Position numbers and translations under genes: made by a program. This document shows, piece by piece, positions 1 through 10,169 of a stretch of 64,000 nucleotides of DNA. Within the stretch, counting starts at the first letter, position 1, and the number at the start of each line of letters is the position of its first letter. The notes beneath the pieces were generated by a model, which saw only the letters and a program-made list of their open reading frames with translations, was not told the DNA's origin and did not search any database. This stretch comes from an uncultured Lactobacillus sp. Its GTDB lineage: Bacteria > Bacillota > Bacilli > Lactobacillales > Lactobacillaceae. The DNA lies in contig NZ_CANBCQ010000004.1 in assembly GCF_947367125.1 (NCBI RefSeq), positions 25,422-89,421 of the forward strand, in the 5' to 3' direction.

Positions 1-119
1 ACAAGATTACCGATTTACGTCAAGAGATTGGAGAGTTAACTTCTACATCACGTTTAAATAAAATTGCACGTGAAAAGGGATTAACTCTAATTAACAAAAA
101 TATTAGGACAATTCGTTAA
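1..119 (+). CDS. ftsL: Cell division protein FtsL, C-terminal end (partial)
   Basis: The window opens inside a reading frame that runs in frame to a TAA overlapping the ATG of the next gene by one base. About 38 residues are visible, including an RLNKIAREKGL stretch, which is typical of the end of FtsL-type division proteins. FtsL is a small bitopic membrane protein that works with DivIB and DivIC in the septal synthesis complex. The identification rests on this short tail and on the position directly before a class B PBP and mraY, where ftsL sits in Firmicutes dcw clusters. The start and membrane segment are outside the window. Confidence 0.75.
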   Translation, partial: KITDLRQEIGELTSTSRLNKIAREKGLTLINKNIRTIR

Positions 120-2278
120 TGAAAAAAAACAGTAATTTAAAATTACAAAAATCCAAAGCCCACGGCTACCGCTTTACGGTGGGGAGATTTCTCCAAATGG
201 CCGTGGCTTTGGTTTTTCTTGTATTTACGGCTAGATTTTTATATATCGGAATATCTAAAACAGTTAATGGACAAAACTTGTCACAACGTATCAAACAGCT
301 TTATAAACGGAATCAGGTAATTAAAGCTACGCGAGGGACTATCTATGATCGAAATGGACTGACAATTGCGGAAGATTCGCATTTGTATACGGTTTATGCA
401 ATTTTAGATAAGACTTCGATTAATTATAAAAATAAACCTGAGTATGTGGTGAATAAGACTGAAACGGCTGAAAAGTTGGCTCAGGTTTTGCCGTTATCTG
501 CTGAGAAAATTTACCAATATTTAACACCACAGAAAAAAGTCTTCCAGGTACAATTTGGAACGGGTGGTAGTGGTCTAACTTTAAGGCAAAAGAAAAAGAT
601 TGAAGCAATGAAATTGCCGGGGATTAAATTCTTAGAAACACCATCAAGGTTATATCCAAATGGGATCTTCGCTTCACATGTTGTTGGTCTAGCTCAGCCA
701 ATTTGGAACAAGAAGACTAATGCACAAAATTTGGTCGGAACCATGGGGATTGAGGCTTATTTCAATAAGACTTTAACTGGAACAGATGGTTATCGAATTT
801 CTTCGGTAGATGCATCTGAATATCAAATGCCTAATGGTAACCAAGTTTATAAGCCAGCTAAAAATGGCAATAACTTGTATTTAACATTGGATTCACAATT
901 GCAAAGTTTACTTGAGACGCGGTTGAGCGAGGTTCAAAAAACGTATCAGCCAACATCAATTACCGCTGCAATTGAGGACATGAAAACAGGCAAGATTTTA
1001 GCAGCTTCACAACGTCCAACTTTCAATCCGCAAACTATGAAAGGCTTGACCAAGTCATATCGTAATATCTTAGTGCAAGATACTTATGAACCGGGTTCGG
1101 TTTTTAAGATTTTGTCATTTGCGGCAGTCGTTAATAGTGGCAATTATAATCCCAATGAGTATTACCGCTCTGGTTCTGTTAATATTGCTGGGTCAACTAT
1201 CCATGACTGGCTAACTTCAGGCTGGGGAACAATTCCGTTTTCACAAGCTTTTGAACGTTCAAGTAACACTGGGTTTGTTAAGTTAGAACAAAAGATGGGT
1301 GCTAAAACTTGGCGCAAGTACCTAAAGAAATTCCGGATTGGAGAAAAAACGGGAGTTACTCTTCCTGGTGAGCAACCAGGGATGATTTCGTTTAAGACAC
1401 CGGTTGATCAGGCAATTACTGCTTTTGGTCAAGGCGTGACTGTGAATGTAATGCAGATGATGCAAGCTTACAGTTCTTTAGCAAATAACGGCCAGATGGT
1501 TAAACCGCAATTGATTAACAAGATTACTAATGCTGATGGTGATACTGTTCAAGGCTATCAGATCAAAAAAGTTGGGACACCAGTATATGACGCCAAGACT
1601 AGAAAAGTAATTGTTGCTAATATGAGAAAGGTGCTTAATAAGCAATCAGGAACTGGTGCTGCCTACAAGATGGGCAATGCTGATATTGCTGTTAAAACTG
1701 GGACCGCTCAAATTGCTAATCCTAAGGGTGGAGGATACCTCAAGGGTAATAGTAATTATATTTTCTCTGTTGTTGGTATTTATCCTGCTAGCAAGCCCCG
1801 TTATTGCATTTATTTGACAATTAAGCAGCCACATTTAATTGGGGGCGGAGCTGAAAAGATTTTAGCTTCAATTTTTAAGCCAATGATGCGTCGGATCATT
1901 TCAATCTCTAAGAATGATGATTCAACAACGACGGTAAAGGTACCTAGTTTTAAAGATAAAACTGTTGGACAAGCTGAAAGTCAAGCTAAGCAATTAGGGC
2001 TTGATTTAGTCAAAGTTGGTAGTGGTGATCGAGTTACTAATCAAGGTATTAAAACGGGTGAAAGATTGGAATCCGGATCAAAAATATTTGTTAATACCTC
2101 AGGTAAAATTATTTGCCCAGATATGACTGGGTGGTCATATAGTGATTTGCACCAATTTGCTAACTTAACTGATATTAAATTAAGTATAAAGGGAACCGGA
2201 ACTGTTTCTAGTCAAAGTGTGACTAAGGGTACAGAATTGAAAGCCGGAAGAAAAATAAACATTAGGTTAAAGGAGTAA
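119..2278 (+). CDS. Division-specific class B penicillin-binding protein with PASTA domains (PBP2X/FtsI type)
   Basis: This is a septal peptidoglycan transpeptidase anchored in the membrane with its catalytic part outside. One N-terminal membrane segment (about residues 26-46) is followed by a PBP dimerisation domain and a transpeptidase domain. The three active-site motifs are present: SVFK with Ser327, SSN at 381-383, and KTG at 526-528. Two PASTA repeats (about 603-662 and 663-719) end the protein, as in Streptococcus PBP2X and Bacillus PbpB. PASTA modules are known to bind cell-wall or beta-lactam ligands. The gene overlaps ftsL by one base and lies 6 bases before mraY, so it is probably co-transcribed with the dcw operon. 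The length of 719 residues is normal. The symbol is left blank because pbpX, pbp2B and ftsI are all used for this gene. Confidence 0.95.
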   Translation: MKKNSNLKLQKSKAHGYRFTVGRFLQMAVALVFLVFTARFLYIGISKTVNGQNLSQRIKQLYKRNQVIKATRGTIYDRNGLTIAEDSHLYTVYAILDKTSINYKNKPEYVVNKTETAEKLAQVLPLSAEKIYQYLTPQKKVFQVQFGTGGSGLTLRQKKKIEAMKLPGIKFLETPSRLYPNGIFASHVVGLAQPIWNKKTNAQNLVGTMGIEAYFNKTLTGTDGYRISSVDASEYQMPNGNQVYKPAKNGNNLYLTLDSQLQSLLETRLSEVQKTYQPTSITAAIEDMKTGKILAASQRPTFNPQTMKGLTKSYRNILVQDTYEPGSVFKILSFAAVVNSGNYNPNEYYRSGSVNIAGSTIHDWLTSGWGTIPFSQAFERSSNTGFVKLEQKMGAKTWRKYLKKFRIGEKTGVTLPGEQPGMISFKTPVDQAITAFGQGVTVNVMQMMQAYSSLANNGQMVKPQLINKITNADGDTVQGYQIKKVGTPVYDAKTRKVIVANMRKVLNKQSGTGAAYKMGNADIAVKTGTAQIANPKGGGYLKGNSNYIFSVVGIYPASKPRYCIYLTIKQPHLIGGGAEKILASIFKPMMRRIISISKNDDSTTTVKVPSFKDKTVGQAESQAKQLGLDLVKVGSGDRVTNQGIKTGERLESGSKIFVNTSGKIICPDMTGWSYSDLHQFANLTDIKLSIKGTGTVSSQSVTKGTELKAGRKINIRLKE

Positions 2279-2284
2279 CTTAGT

Positions 2285-3253
2285 ATGAATATAATGTTGG
2301 CAAGTTGTATTGCCTTAGTTAGTTCACTGGTTTTGACAGTGATCTTTATTCCGTTGTTAATTAAATTTATGCGGTCACATCACGAAGGACAAGAAATTCG
2401 TGATGAAGGTCCTAAGTGGCATCAGAAGAAATCTGGCACACCTACAATGGGTGGAACTGTTTTTGTAATTGCAGCAGTTATTTCCGTTATTTGGGTAGCT
2501 GCTATGCAACACAATTTGAATAAAGTTGTTTGGATTTTGATAATCAGTCTTTTAGGTTATGGCATTATCGGTTTCCTTGATGATGGAATTAAGTTGTACT
2601 TTAAGCGAAATCTTGGTTTGCGTGCTTGGCAAAAATTGGCTTTGCAAATAATTATTGCAATTGTAATTGTCATCATTGCTACAAGTGATCATTTCCAATT
2701 TGGCTTATATATTCCATTTGCAGGTGTAGTTCATAGTTTAGTTTTATTTGTAGCATTCATTATCTTTTGGCTGGTCGGCTTTTCTAATGCGGTTAACTTG
2801 TCTGATGGATTGGATGGCTTGGCAACTGGATTATCAGTTGTAGCTTACGGTACTTATGCTTATATTGCATTCAAACAAAAGAATTTTGCTGTTTTGGCCT
2901 TTTGTATGAGTGTGATTGGTGGTTTGCTTGCTTTCTTTATTTTTAACCATAAACCAGCTAAAATCTTCATGGGTGATGCTGGCTCACTGGCCTTAGGTGG
3001 TGGTTTGGCTACGATTAGTATTATGCTTAATCGTCCATGGTCACTTTTATTAATCGGAATTGTCTTTGTTTGTGAAACTGCAAGTGTAATTTTGCAAGTA
3101 ATTTCTTTCCAGACTACAGGTAAACGTATTTTTAAGATGACGCCTATTCACCATCATTTTGAAATGTTGGGCTGGTCAGAATGGAAAGTTGACTTTGTGT
3201 TCTGGTTAGTTGGTTTAATTGGTAGTATTTTGTATTTGGTAATTTGGGGATAA
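2285..3253 (+). CDS. mraY: Phospho-N-acetylmuramoyl-pentapeptide transferase
   Basis: MraY transfers phospho-MurNAc-pentapeptide from UDP to undecaprenyl phosphate, giving lipid I at the inner face of the membrane. The 322-residue protein is a polytopic membrane protein. It has the family signatures [15 protein letters not shown], the [12 protein letters not shown] loop and a HHHFE motif near the C-terminus, which include the aspartates and histidines needed for Mg2+ and substrate binding. A good ribosome site (AAAGGAG) lies about 10 bases before the ATG. It sits between the septal PBP and murD, as in other lactobacilli and bacilli. Nothing is unusual. Confidence 0.97.
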   Translation: MNIMLASCIALVSSLVLTVIFIPLLIKFMRSHHEGQEIRDEGPKWHQKKSGTPTMGGTVFVIAAVISVIWVAAMQHNLNKVVWILIISLLGYGIIGFLDDGIKLYFKRNLGLRAWQKLALQIIIAIVIVIIATSDHFQFGLYIPFAGVVHSLVLFVAFIIFWLVGFSNAVNLSDGLDGLATGLSVVAYGTYAYIAFKQKNFAVLAFCMSVIGGLLAFFIFNHKPAKIFMGDAGSLALGGGLATISIMLNRPWSLLLIGIVFVCETASVILQVISFQTTGKRIFKMTPIHHHFEMLGWSEWKVDFVFWLVGLIGSILYLVIWG

Positions 3254-3262
3254 TAATAAAAA

Positions 3263-4642
3263 ATGAAAGATATTAAAACTTATAATAATAAAAATATTTT
3301 AGTTTTAGGTTTAGGAAAAAGTGGTTTTGCAGTTAGTGAACTTCTTTTAAAATTGGGTGCCAAATTAACCTTGAATGACAAAGCTGATCTTGATCATAAT
3401 GACAAGGCACAAGAATTAAAGAATCGCGGTGTTCGTGTAATTGGTGGACACCACCCAGTTGACTTACTTGAAAAAGAACATTTTGATTATTTAGTTAAGA
3501 ATCCAGGCATTCCTTACGAAAACCCAATGGTACAAAAAGCTGAAGAATTAAATATTCCAATTATTACTGAACCAGAAGTTGCATTGAGCTGCAGTGATGC
3601 GCCCTATGTGTGTGTGACTGGTTCAAATGGTAAGACTACTACAGTCATGCTAACTCAAAGAATTTTGGATCATCATTTGCAAAAATCTGGTCATCATGCA
3701 TATGCGGTTGGTAATATTGGTGTGCCAATTTCCGAAGTTGTGCCTAAAGCAACTAAAGATGATATTTTAGTAGTTGAAATTTCTAGTTTTCAACTTTTAG
3801 GTGTTACAGATATTAATCCTAAGGTTGCTGCTATTGTTGATATTTACAATAATGTGCACTTGGATTATCACAAGACTTTTGAAAATTATGTTAATGCCAA
3901 GCTAAATGTAACCAGAACGCAAAATAGTAGTGATTACTTTATTGCTAACTACGATCAAAAGGATATTTTAGCTAAAGAAAAAGAAGTTTCTCCAGCTAAG
4001 ATGCAAACTTTCTCAGAAGTTGATCATAATGCCGATTACTTTATTGGTGACGAATATCTAGAAAGCCAAAACGAAAAAATTATGAAGATTGCAGACATTA
4101 AATTGCCTGGTATTCATAATTTGCAAAACAGTTTGGTAGCAATCGCTATCTCTAAGCTTATGGGTGCTGACAATGATGATATTGCTGCAGTATTAAGCAC
4201 CTTTACGGGAGCAAAGCATCGTTTACAATATGTAACAACACTTGACGGCTGCAAGGTTTATAATGATTCTAAGTCGACTAATATTGAAGCTGCAACAGTA
4301 GCTATTCCATCATTTAAAGAACCAGAAGTATTAATTGCAGGTGGACTAGATCGTGGTTTTACTTTTGATGATTTAGTTCCATTATTTAAAGAACACGTTA
4401 AGGCGATTGTTCTTTATGGTGAAACTAGATATCTTTTAGCCGATGCAGCTAGAAAAGCGGGAATTAAGGACATTGTAATTGTTAATACGCTACAAGAAGC
4501 TGTTCCTCGTGCATGGGAATTAGTAGAAGCAGGAGATGTTCTTTTGTTCTCACCAGCTTGTGCTTCTTGGGATCAATTTAGAACTTTTGAAGAACGCGGC
4601 GATTACTTTGTTAGATTTGTGAAGGAATTAAAGACTAAATAA
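3263..4642 (+). CDS. murD: UDP-N-acetylmuramoyl-L-alanine--D-glutamate ligase
   Basis: MurD is a cytosolic Mur ligase that adds D-glutamate to UDP-MurNAc-L-Ala with ATP. The N-terminal domain starts with a Rossmann-like GLGKSG motif. The central ATP-binding motif TGSNGKTT lies at about residues 118-125. The C-terminal domain contains KVYNDSKSTN, typical of MurD. The length of 459 residues is normal. The ribosome site before the ATG is weak, with only a GGGGAT about 12 bases upstream, so translational coupling with mraY, which ends 9 bases earlier, is likely. The gene is followed by murG after one base. Confidence 0.97.
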   Translation: MKDIKTYNNKNILVLGLGKSGFAVSELLLKLGAKLTLNDKADLDHNDKAQELKNRGVRVIGGHHPVDLLEKEHFDYLVKNPGIPYENPMVQKAEELNIPIITEPEVALSCSDAPYVCVTGSNGKTTTVMLTQRILDHHLQKSGHHAYAVGNIGVPISEVVPKATKDDILVVEISSFQLLGVTDINPKVAAIVDIYNNVHLDYHKTFENYVNAKLNVTRTQNSSDYFIANYDQKDILAKEKEVSPAKMQTFSEVDHNADYFIGDEYLESQNEKIMKIADIKLPGIHNLQNSLVAIAISKLMGADNDDIAAVLSTFTGAKHRLQYVTTLDGCKVYNDSKSTNIEAATVAIPSFKEPEVLIAGGLDRGFTFDDLVPLFKEHVKAIVLYGETRYLLADAARKAGIKDIVIVNTLQEAVPRAWELVEAGDVLLFSPACASWDQFRTFEERGDYFVRFVKELKTK

Positions 4643-4643
4643 A

Positions 4644-5750
4644 ATGAGAGTTATCTTTACAGGTGGCGGTACGGGTGGCCACATTTATCCAATTATGGCA
4701 ATTATTGAGCGTTTGAAAGAACGCGGTATTAGCACAAACGATGAAATCTTGTTTGTTGGTACGCAAAAAGGGTTAGAGTCAAAAATTGTCCCAGCAGCAG
4801 GTGTTAACTTTAAAACTATTAAAATTCAGGGCTTTAACCGCAAACATCCATTGAAAAACTTTGAAACTATCAAATTATTTTGGCAAGCTACTAAAAGTGC
4901 CCGTCAAATTTTGCAAGACTTTAAGCCGGATGTTGTTTTGGGTACAGGTGGTTATGTTAGTGGGGCCATGGTCTATGAAGCAGCTAAAATGCATATTCCA
5001 ACTATGATTCATGAATCTAATTCAGTAGTTGGCTTGGCTAATAAGTTTTTAGGCCATTATGTTGATAAGATTTGTTATACCTTTGATGATGCTGCTAAAG
5101 AATTTTCCGAAAAAAAGAAATTAGTTAAGACGGGTAATCCTCGTTCACAACAAGTTTTGAGTTTGCATGAAGAAAAGATTGATCTTAAAAAGACCTGGAA
5201 TTTGAATCCACAAATGCCGACGGTTTTAGTGTTTGGTGGCTCACGTGGTGCACTTGCAATCAATAGAATTATGCTTAAGTCTTTAATGACATTGAAGCAA
5301 AAGCCATATCAAATTATTTGGGCAACAGGTACTTATTATTTTGATAAAGTGCAAGAAAAGCTTAAGGGCATTGATATAGGAACTAGTATTAAGATCTTGC
5401 CATATATTAAGAATATGCCAGGACTTTTACCAGAAATGACTTGTGTTGTTTCACGGTCTGGAGCAACAAGTATTGCTGAGTTTACAGCGTTAGGCGTACC
5501 AGTTATCTTGATTCCTAGTCCTAACGTAACTCATAATCACCAAATGAAAAATGCACTCGATCTTGAAAAAGCAGGTGCAGCCTTAGTTATTCCAGAAGAT
5601 GACTTGAATCCAAATAATTTTGTTTCTTCAATTGATCATATTTTACTTGATGAAAAGTATGCTACAGAAATGAGTAAGGCTTCTAAAGCACTGGGTGTTC
5701 CTGATGCATCTGATCAAGTAATTAAAGTAATGGAAGAGATTTCACGCTAA
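4644..5750 (+). CDS. murG: UDP-N-acetylglucosamine--undecaprenyl-pyrophosphoryl-MurNAc-pentapeptide GlcNAc transferase
   Basis: MurG is a GT28-family glycosyltransferase that adds GlcNAc to lipid I to make lipid II on the cytosolic face of the membrane. The N-terminus carries the GGTGGHIYP glycine-rich loop. A second glycine loop (FGGSRGALAIN) opens the C-terminal UDP-GlcNAc-binding domain. The SRSGATSIAE region and the HNHQ segment are also typical. The 368-residue length is normal. The ATG follows the murD stop codon almost immediately, so translation is probably coupled. An AAGGAA sequence inside murD may serve as the ribosome site. Confidence 0.97.
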   Translation: MRVIFTGGGTGGHIYPIMAIIERLKERGISTNDEILFVGTQKGLESKIVPAAGVNFKTIKIQGFNRKHPLKNFETIKLFWQATKSARQILQDFKPDVVLGTGGYVSGAMVYEAAKMHIPTMIHESNSVVGLANKFLGHYVDKICYTFDDAAKEFSEKKKLVKTGNPRSQQVLSLHEEKIDLKKTWNLNPQMPTVLVFGGSRGALAINRIMLKSLMTLKQKPYQIIWATGTYYFDKVQEKLKGIDIGTSIKILPYIKNMPGLLPEMTCVVSRSGATSIAEFTALGVPVILIPSPNVTHNHQMKNALDLEKAGAALVIPEDDLNPNNFVSSIDHILLDEKYATEMSKASKALGVPDASDQVIKVMEEISR

Positions 5751-5768
5751 GAAAAGTAGGTGAGGCAG

Positions 5769-6626
5769 ATGGCAAAAAAGCCAGTAACTAAGATTGATCC
5801 AAGAAAAGAGTTGTCTCCATACTTAAATCATGAGTTCAATCAACAAAGAAATAGTCATAAATCGCAGGCTAAAATATCTGCCTCACTTTCTAATTTGCAG
5901 GCAGAAAGACGCCGATCGCTAAGGCGAAGACTTGGACTGATAATGACAGTTTCAATTTTGGCAATTGCTGGTTTAGGATATTATATTTCACCGTTAGCAA
6001 ATATTAGTACTGTTAAAGTGATTGGGGTAACGGATTTACCGGTTAAGGAAATTATTAAAATATCCAAAATAAAAGCTAGTGATAAAGTTTTTGATTATTT
6101 ATTTCAACAAAAAGATTTGAGTCAAAAATTATCTAAAAAATATCCAGAAATTCAAAGTGCACAAGTTCATTTGGGTCACGTTAATCAGCTTATTTTGCAA
6201 ATTAATGAACGCAAAGCAGTCGGTTATTTAAAAGATGGTGATTCGTATCGCAAGATTTTGGATAATGGAAAAATAGGTACAAGAGCATTATCTTGGTCGA
6301 AAGTGAATCAAGATAAGCCGATCTTTGTTGGCTATAATAAATCAGATGATTTAAAAAATGATTTAAAGTTATTTAACAATTTACCTAATTCATTCAAAAA
6401 TCAGGTAAAATTATTAAGTGGAAATACCAGACGAAATTCGCAGATTATTTTTGTGATGAAAGATGGCAATGTTGTAATTGGCAATACTACTACTTTGAAG
6501 AGTAAACTAAAATATTATGATGCGATTAGAGTTAAAGCTGGCAAAAATAGCCTAATTGATTTAGAGATAGGCGCATTTAGTAGACCATTAACTTCAAGTG
6601 AGAAGAAAGCTTACGGCATATCGTAG
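5769..6626 (+). CDS. divIB: Cell division protein DivIB/FtsQ
   Basis: This is a bitopic division protein of the FtsL-DivIC-DivIB complex. The protein has a basic cytosolic N-terminus, one membrane segment (about residues 60-78), then an extracellular POTRA domain (starting near ISTVKVIGV) and an FtsQ/DivIB beta domain. The ORF track starts at a GTG at 5760, but that codon overlaps the ribosome site. I prefer the ATG at 5769 (MAKKPV), which has AAGTAGG about 8 bases upstream. The gene follows murG and precedes ftsA, the standard dcw position. A gap of about 60 bases before ftsA might hold another promoter, but I see no convincing -35/-10 pair. Confidence 0.93.
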   Translation: MAKKPVTKIDPRKELSPYLNHEFNQQRNSHKSQAKISASLSNLQAERRRSLRRRLGLIMTVSILAIAGLGYYISPLANISTVKVIGVTDLPVKEIIKISKIKASDKVFDYLFQQKDLSQKLSKKYPEIQSAQVHLGHVNQLILQINERKAVGYLKDGDSYRKILDNGKIGTRALSWSKVNQDKPIFVGYNKSDDLKNDLKLFNNLPNSFKNQVKLLSGNTRRNSQIIFVMKDGNVVIGNTTTLKSKLKYYDAIRVKAGKNSLIDLEIGAFSRPLTSSEKKAYGIS

Positions 6627-6688
6627 CTGTTTTGCAAGTTTATTTATGTTAGAATTTTTTCAAGGCAAATATTAATGGGGGCTTAATT

Positions 6689-8050
6689 TTGGAGAATTCA
6701 AATCTTTTAGTGGGTCTAGATATAGGAACCACAAGTGTAAAGGCCGTTGTTGCGGACTCTGGTAAAGTAATAGGTGCAGTGACTACGCCTAATTCAGGAA
6801 TGCGACATGGGCAAATAGTAGATATTGATCAGACTGCTTCTGCAATTAATCGTGCACTCAAAGGTGTAGCTGAAAAAACTAATGCCAAAATTTATAGTGT
6901 AGTTGCAGGAATTCCAGTAGGGATGTTACAACTTGAGACTGCTACTGGCTTTGCCAATGTTGGTGAACAAGGTCGAGAAGTAAATAATGATGATGTAAAG
7001 CGGACAATCAAATCTGCCATTCATTCCGCAGCTAAGGATGAACGTGAAGCAATCACATTTTTACCAAGTCGGTTTTTGATTGACGGTAAAACAGAAGTAG
7101 ATGATCCTAGAAAAATGATTGCCCGTTCTTTAGGGGTCAGTGGAATTTTACTAACAGCTCCGACAGGGCCATTACACAATATTAAAAAGGCGATTGAAAG
7201 AGCAGGCTATCATAATAATTTCTTTGTACCGACTCCTTTGGCAATTTCAAGTGTTGCGCTGAATGAAAGTGAAAAAACATTTGGTTCAGTAATTATTGAT
7301 CTTGGTGGTGGCGTAAGTACGGCAACTGTCATTAAAGCAGGTCAGATTAAATACGCTAATATTGATTTAGAAGGTGGCAGTGATATTACTAATGATATTT
7401 CTGCTGTTTTAAGCATTTCTAAGAAAGATGCAGAGCAGATCAAATTAGATTATGGCTTTGCAGACCCACAATTTGCCTCAAAAAATGATAAATTTGCTAT
7501 TAATAGTGTTGGTGCAAATAGCCAACAAATGGTTGATGAAGTTTATCTTAGTGAAATCATTAATGCTCGGCTAGAACAAATTTTAACTCGTTTAGGCAAA
7601 GGCTTGGCTAAACACAAAGCTTTAAAGCAGCCAGGTGGTATTGTGATTACCGGTGGTACGAGTCTTTTACAAGGAATTGATAGCTTAACAGCTAATGGAT
7701 TAAACGTTAAGGCCCGTATTTATGAACCGGATCAAATTGGAATGCGCAATCCGATTTATACGGCTGCTTATGGTATTGTCCACTATTCATATAAGATGTC
7801 TGAAGTAGATTATCTTGTTAATAGCGTAATTTATGGGTTTGGTGAGCCTGCTGTAGAAGATACTGCTTCTCAATCAAAAAATACCAAGATTTCTAAAAGT
7901 ACAACTTCTAGTAGTGAAAGTGAAGCCGAAGAAGCTTATAATAGAAGCAAAGTGTCTGCCAGAGTAGAATCTGAGTCAGATAAAGAAAATACTAAGCAAG
8001 AAAAAACTAATAATAGCTTGAAGAGTTTCTTTAAGAAATTCTTTGATTAA
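6689..8050 (+). CDS. ftsA: Cell division protein FtsA
   Basis: FtsA is an actin-like ATPase that tethers FtsZ filaments to the membrane. The ATPase phosphate-1 motif [10 protein letters not shown] is at the N-terminus, and the second phosphate motif ([15 protein letters not shown]) is near residue 210. A Ser/Glu/Lys-rich linker precedes the last residues ([11 protein letters not shown]), which look like the amphipathic membrane-targeting helix. The start is TTG, chosen because GGGGG lies about 7 bases upstream and the N-terminal ATPase motif follows at once. The length of 453 residues is normal for lactobacilli. It is followed by ftsZ. Confidence 0.96.
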   Translation: MENSNLLVGLDIGTTSVKAVVADSGKVIGAVTTPNSGMRHGQIVDIDQTASAINRALKGVAEKTNAKIYSVVAGIPVGMLQLETATGFANVGEQGREVNNDDVKRTIKSAIHSAAKDEREAITFLPSRFLIDGKTEVDDPRKMIARSLGVSGILLTAPTGPLHNIKKAIERAGYHNNFFVPTPLAISSVALNESEKTFGSVIIDLGGGVSTATVIKAGQIKYANIDLEGGSDITNDISAVLSISKKDAEQIKLDYGFADPQFASKNDKFAINSVGANSQQMVDEVYLSEIINARLEQILTRLGKGLAKHKALKQPGGIVITGGTSLLQGIDSLTANGLNVKARIYEPDQIGMRNPIYTAAYGIVHYSYKMSEVDYLVNSVIYGFGEPAVEDTASQSKNTKISKSTTSSSESEAEEAYNRSKVSARVESESDKENTKQEKTNNSLKSFFKKFFD

Positions 8051-8064
8051 AGGTGGTTAATTTA

Positions 8065-9411
8065 ATGGATTTTACATTCGATTCAGACGACAATAAGAAT
8101 GCTGTCATCAAAGTAATTGGTGTTGGTGGAGCCGGCGGCAATGCTGTTAACCGAATGATTGACGATGGCGTACAAGGTGTTTCATTTATTGCAGCAAACA
8201 CTGATGTGCAAGCTTTAAATAGTAATAAGGCTGAGAATAAGATTCAGTTGGGGCCAAAGCTAACCCGTGGGTTAGGTGCTGGTTCACATCCAGAAGTAGG
8301 TCAAAAGGCTGCAGAAGAAAGTGAACAAACAATTGAAGATGCACTTAAAGGTGCAGATATGATCTTTATCACTGCTGGTATGGGTGGTGGTACTGGTACT
8401 GGTGCTGCGCCTGTAGTGGCTAAAATTGCACGTGAGACTGGTGCCTTGACTGTTGGTGTGGTTACACGCCCATTTAGTTTTGAAGGCCCTAAGCGTTCTA
8501 AAAATGCGGCAGAAGGTATTACCCAACTAAAGCAATATGTTGATACTTTAGTTATTATTGCTAATAACCGTTTGCTTGAGATGGTTGATAAGAAGACTCC
8601 AATGATGGATGCCTTCAAGGAAGCTGATAACGTTTTGAAGCAGGGTGTTCAAGGTATTTCAGATTTGATCACTTCAACTGACTACGTTAACTTGGACTTT
8701 GCCGATGTTAAGACTGTAATGGAAAATCAAGGTGCAGCCTTGATGGGAATTGGTCGTGCTAGTGGTGAAAACAGAACGGTTGAAGCTACTAAATTGGCTA
8801 TTTCTTCACCATTACTTGAAGTTTCAATTGATGGTGCTAAGCAAGTATTGCTTAACATTACTGGTGGACCTGATCTTACTCTATTCGAAGCCCAAGATGC
8901 TTCAGAAATTGTATCTAAGGCAGCTGGCGATGATGTAAATATTATCTTTGGTACCTCAATCAATCCTAACTTAGGTGACGAAGTAGTAGTGACTGTTATT
9001 GCAACAGGAATTGATTCTAAGGCCGAAGAAGCTGCTTCTAAGCAATTACCTGGTCGTAGCCATCAAATTAAGGCCCAGCCAGCTAAAGAAAAGAAAGAAG
9101 AAGCTCCTAAGGTTGCTCAACCTGAACAACCTGTTGATCGTCCACAAACAGTTCAACCTGCAGCAGAAAAGCAAGAACCTGAACAACCTAAACAAACGAT
9201 GGTTGATCCAACCAGTGTTTGGGGATTAAATGACAATCAAGATAACCAAAGAAGAAATACTCAATCTGCTGAACCAAAGAAGGATCATGAGAGTTTTGAT
9301 ACTTTTAGTAATGAAGATCAAGATAGTATTTCTCAAATTGAAACTAGCGCTCAAGATGATGATGACGATAACAGTGATATCCCATTCTTCAAGCACCGTA
9401 GCGAAAACTAG
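8065..9411 (+). CDS. ftsZ: Cell division GTPase FtsZ
   Basis: FtsZ is the tubulin-like GTPase that forms the division ring. The nucleotide-binding signature GGGTGTG is clear, within [12 protein letters not shown] at about residues 105-116. The N-terminal [13 protein letters not shown] and the T7-loop NLDFADVK are also present. A long Gln/Pro/Glu-rich, disordered linker leads to a short conserved tail ([11 protein letters not shown]), which normally binds FtsA and SepF. The ORF track begins at a GTG (8053) inside the ribosome site. The ATG at 8065 is better, with AAAGGTGG 8 bases upstream, giving MDFTFDSD. It lies 14 bases after ftsA in the same operon. Confidence 0.97.
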   Translation: MDFTFDSDDNKNAVIKVIGVGGAGGNAVNRMIDDGVQGVSFIAANTDVQALNSNKAENKIQLGPKLTRGLGAGSHPEVGQKAAEESEQTIEDALKGADMIFITAGMGGGTGTGAAPVVAKIARETGALTVGVVTRPFSFEGPKRSKNAAEGITQLKQYVDTLVIIANNRLLEMVDKKTPMMDAFKEADNVLKQGVQGISDLITSTDYVNLDFADVKTVMENQGAALMGIGRASGENRTVEATKLAISSPLLEVSIDGAKQVLLNITGGPDLTLFEAQDASEIVSKAAGDDVNIIFGTSINPNLGDEVVVTVIATGIDSKAEEAASKQLPGRSHQIKAQPAKEKKEEAPKVAQPEQPVDRPQTVQPAAEKQEPEQPKQTMVDPTSVWGLNDNQDNQRRNTQSAEPKKDHESFDTFSNEDQDSISQIETSAQDDDDDNSDIPFFKHRSEN

Positions 9412-9429
9412 TTTTGGAGGTAGAGATAA

Positions 9430-9867
9430 ATGGCTTTTGATAAATTAGGAAGATTTTTTGGAATTTCTAATGATGATGAATTAGATAATGACGAAGAATA
9501 TACTTCACAAACTAAAGATGAAAATGAAGACTTGCCTCTGAACTCTGTTAGTCGTGATAATGTAGTTTCAATCAAGTCAGGTTTGAATTCAGCTAAAAGC
9601 AAAATAGTATTGTATGAGCCACGGGTATATTCTGATGCTAAGGATGTTGCTCAGAACATATTAAATAATAAGGCAGTAGTAATTAACTTTAGCAGAATGG
9701 AAGATAGTTCTGCGCGTCGGATTGTTGATTTTATTACAGGCACAGTTTATGCTTTGAACGGTGAGATTCAACGTATTGGTGATAAAATCTTTTTAGCAAC
9801 CCCACCTAAGTTTGTTACTGATGGTAAAATTAGTGATTTAGTGGATAAGAAAGATAATTTAAGTTAA
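9430..9867 (+). CDS. sepF: Cell division protein SepF
   Basis: SepF is a membrane-associated FtsZ-binding protein that bundles FtsZ and supports septum formation in Gram-positive bacteria. The first residues (MAFDKLGRFFGI) form the usual amphipathic membrane helix, followed by an acidic linker. The folded C-terminal domain (about residues 55-135) contains VVINFSRMEDSSARRIVDF, which matches the family well. The 145-residue length is typical. A strong GGAGG ribosome site precedes the ATG. It lies between ftsZ and the yggT-family gene, as in Bacillus (ylmF position). Confidence 0.95.
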   Translation: MAFDKLGRFFGISNDDELDNDEEYTSQTKDENEDLPLNSVSRDNVVSIKSGLNSAKSKIVLYEPRVYSDAKDVAQNILNNKAVVINFSRMEDSSARRIVDFITGTVYALNGEIQRIGDKIFLATPPKFVTDGKISDLVDKKDNLS

Positions 9868-10169
9868 TGGTTAATGCACTACATTTAATTTATTTGGCAC
9901 TGACATGGATTTTATGGCTCTATAGTTTATTGATTGTAATCGATGCGATTATGAGTTGGTTGCCAATGTTAAGTAATTCTGCAGTTGGACGTTTTTTAGA
10001 TAAAATTGTAAATCCATATTTAAATTTGTTTCGTAGAGGTCCATTTGCTAAATTAGCTTACTCAACTGGAATCGATGTTTCACCAATTATTGCTTTATTT
10101 ATTTTATATCTTGTTCAGAATTATGTTTTAATTTGGATATTTAATATTTTATTGAGGATAATGGGTTAA
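9867..10169 (+). CDS. YggT-family membrane protein (YlmG)
   Basis: This is a 100-residue protein with two hydrophobic segments (about residues 5-28 and 70-98) separated by a loop containing SWLPMLSNS and a conserved NPYLNLFRR. This is the YggT/YlmG family, found in dcw clusters of Firmicutes and Cyanobacteria. A role in division or in spatial organisation of the membrane has been suggested for the family, but the biochemical function is unknown. The start codon overlaps the sepF stop codon, and the stop overlaps the next start, so the three genes are translationally coupled. Confidence 0.9.
   Translation: MVNALHLIYLALTWILWLYSLLIVIDAIMSWLPMLSNSAVGRFLDKIVNPYLNLFRRGPFAKLAYSTGIDVSPIIALFILYLVQNYVLIWIFNILLRIMG

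Noticed and set aside
8284-8963. Several minus-strand ORFs inside ftsZ
   Set aside because: They are antisense shadows of a highly conserved gene with regular codon use; none has a ribosome site or family resemblance.
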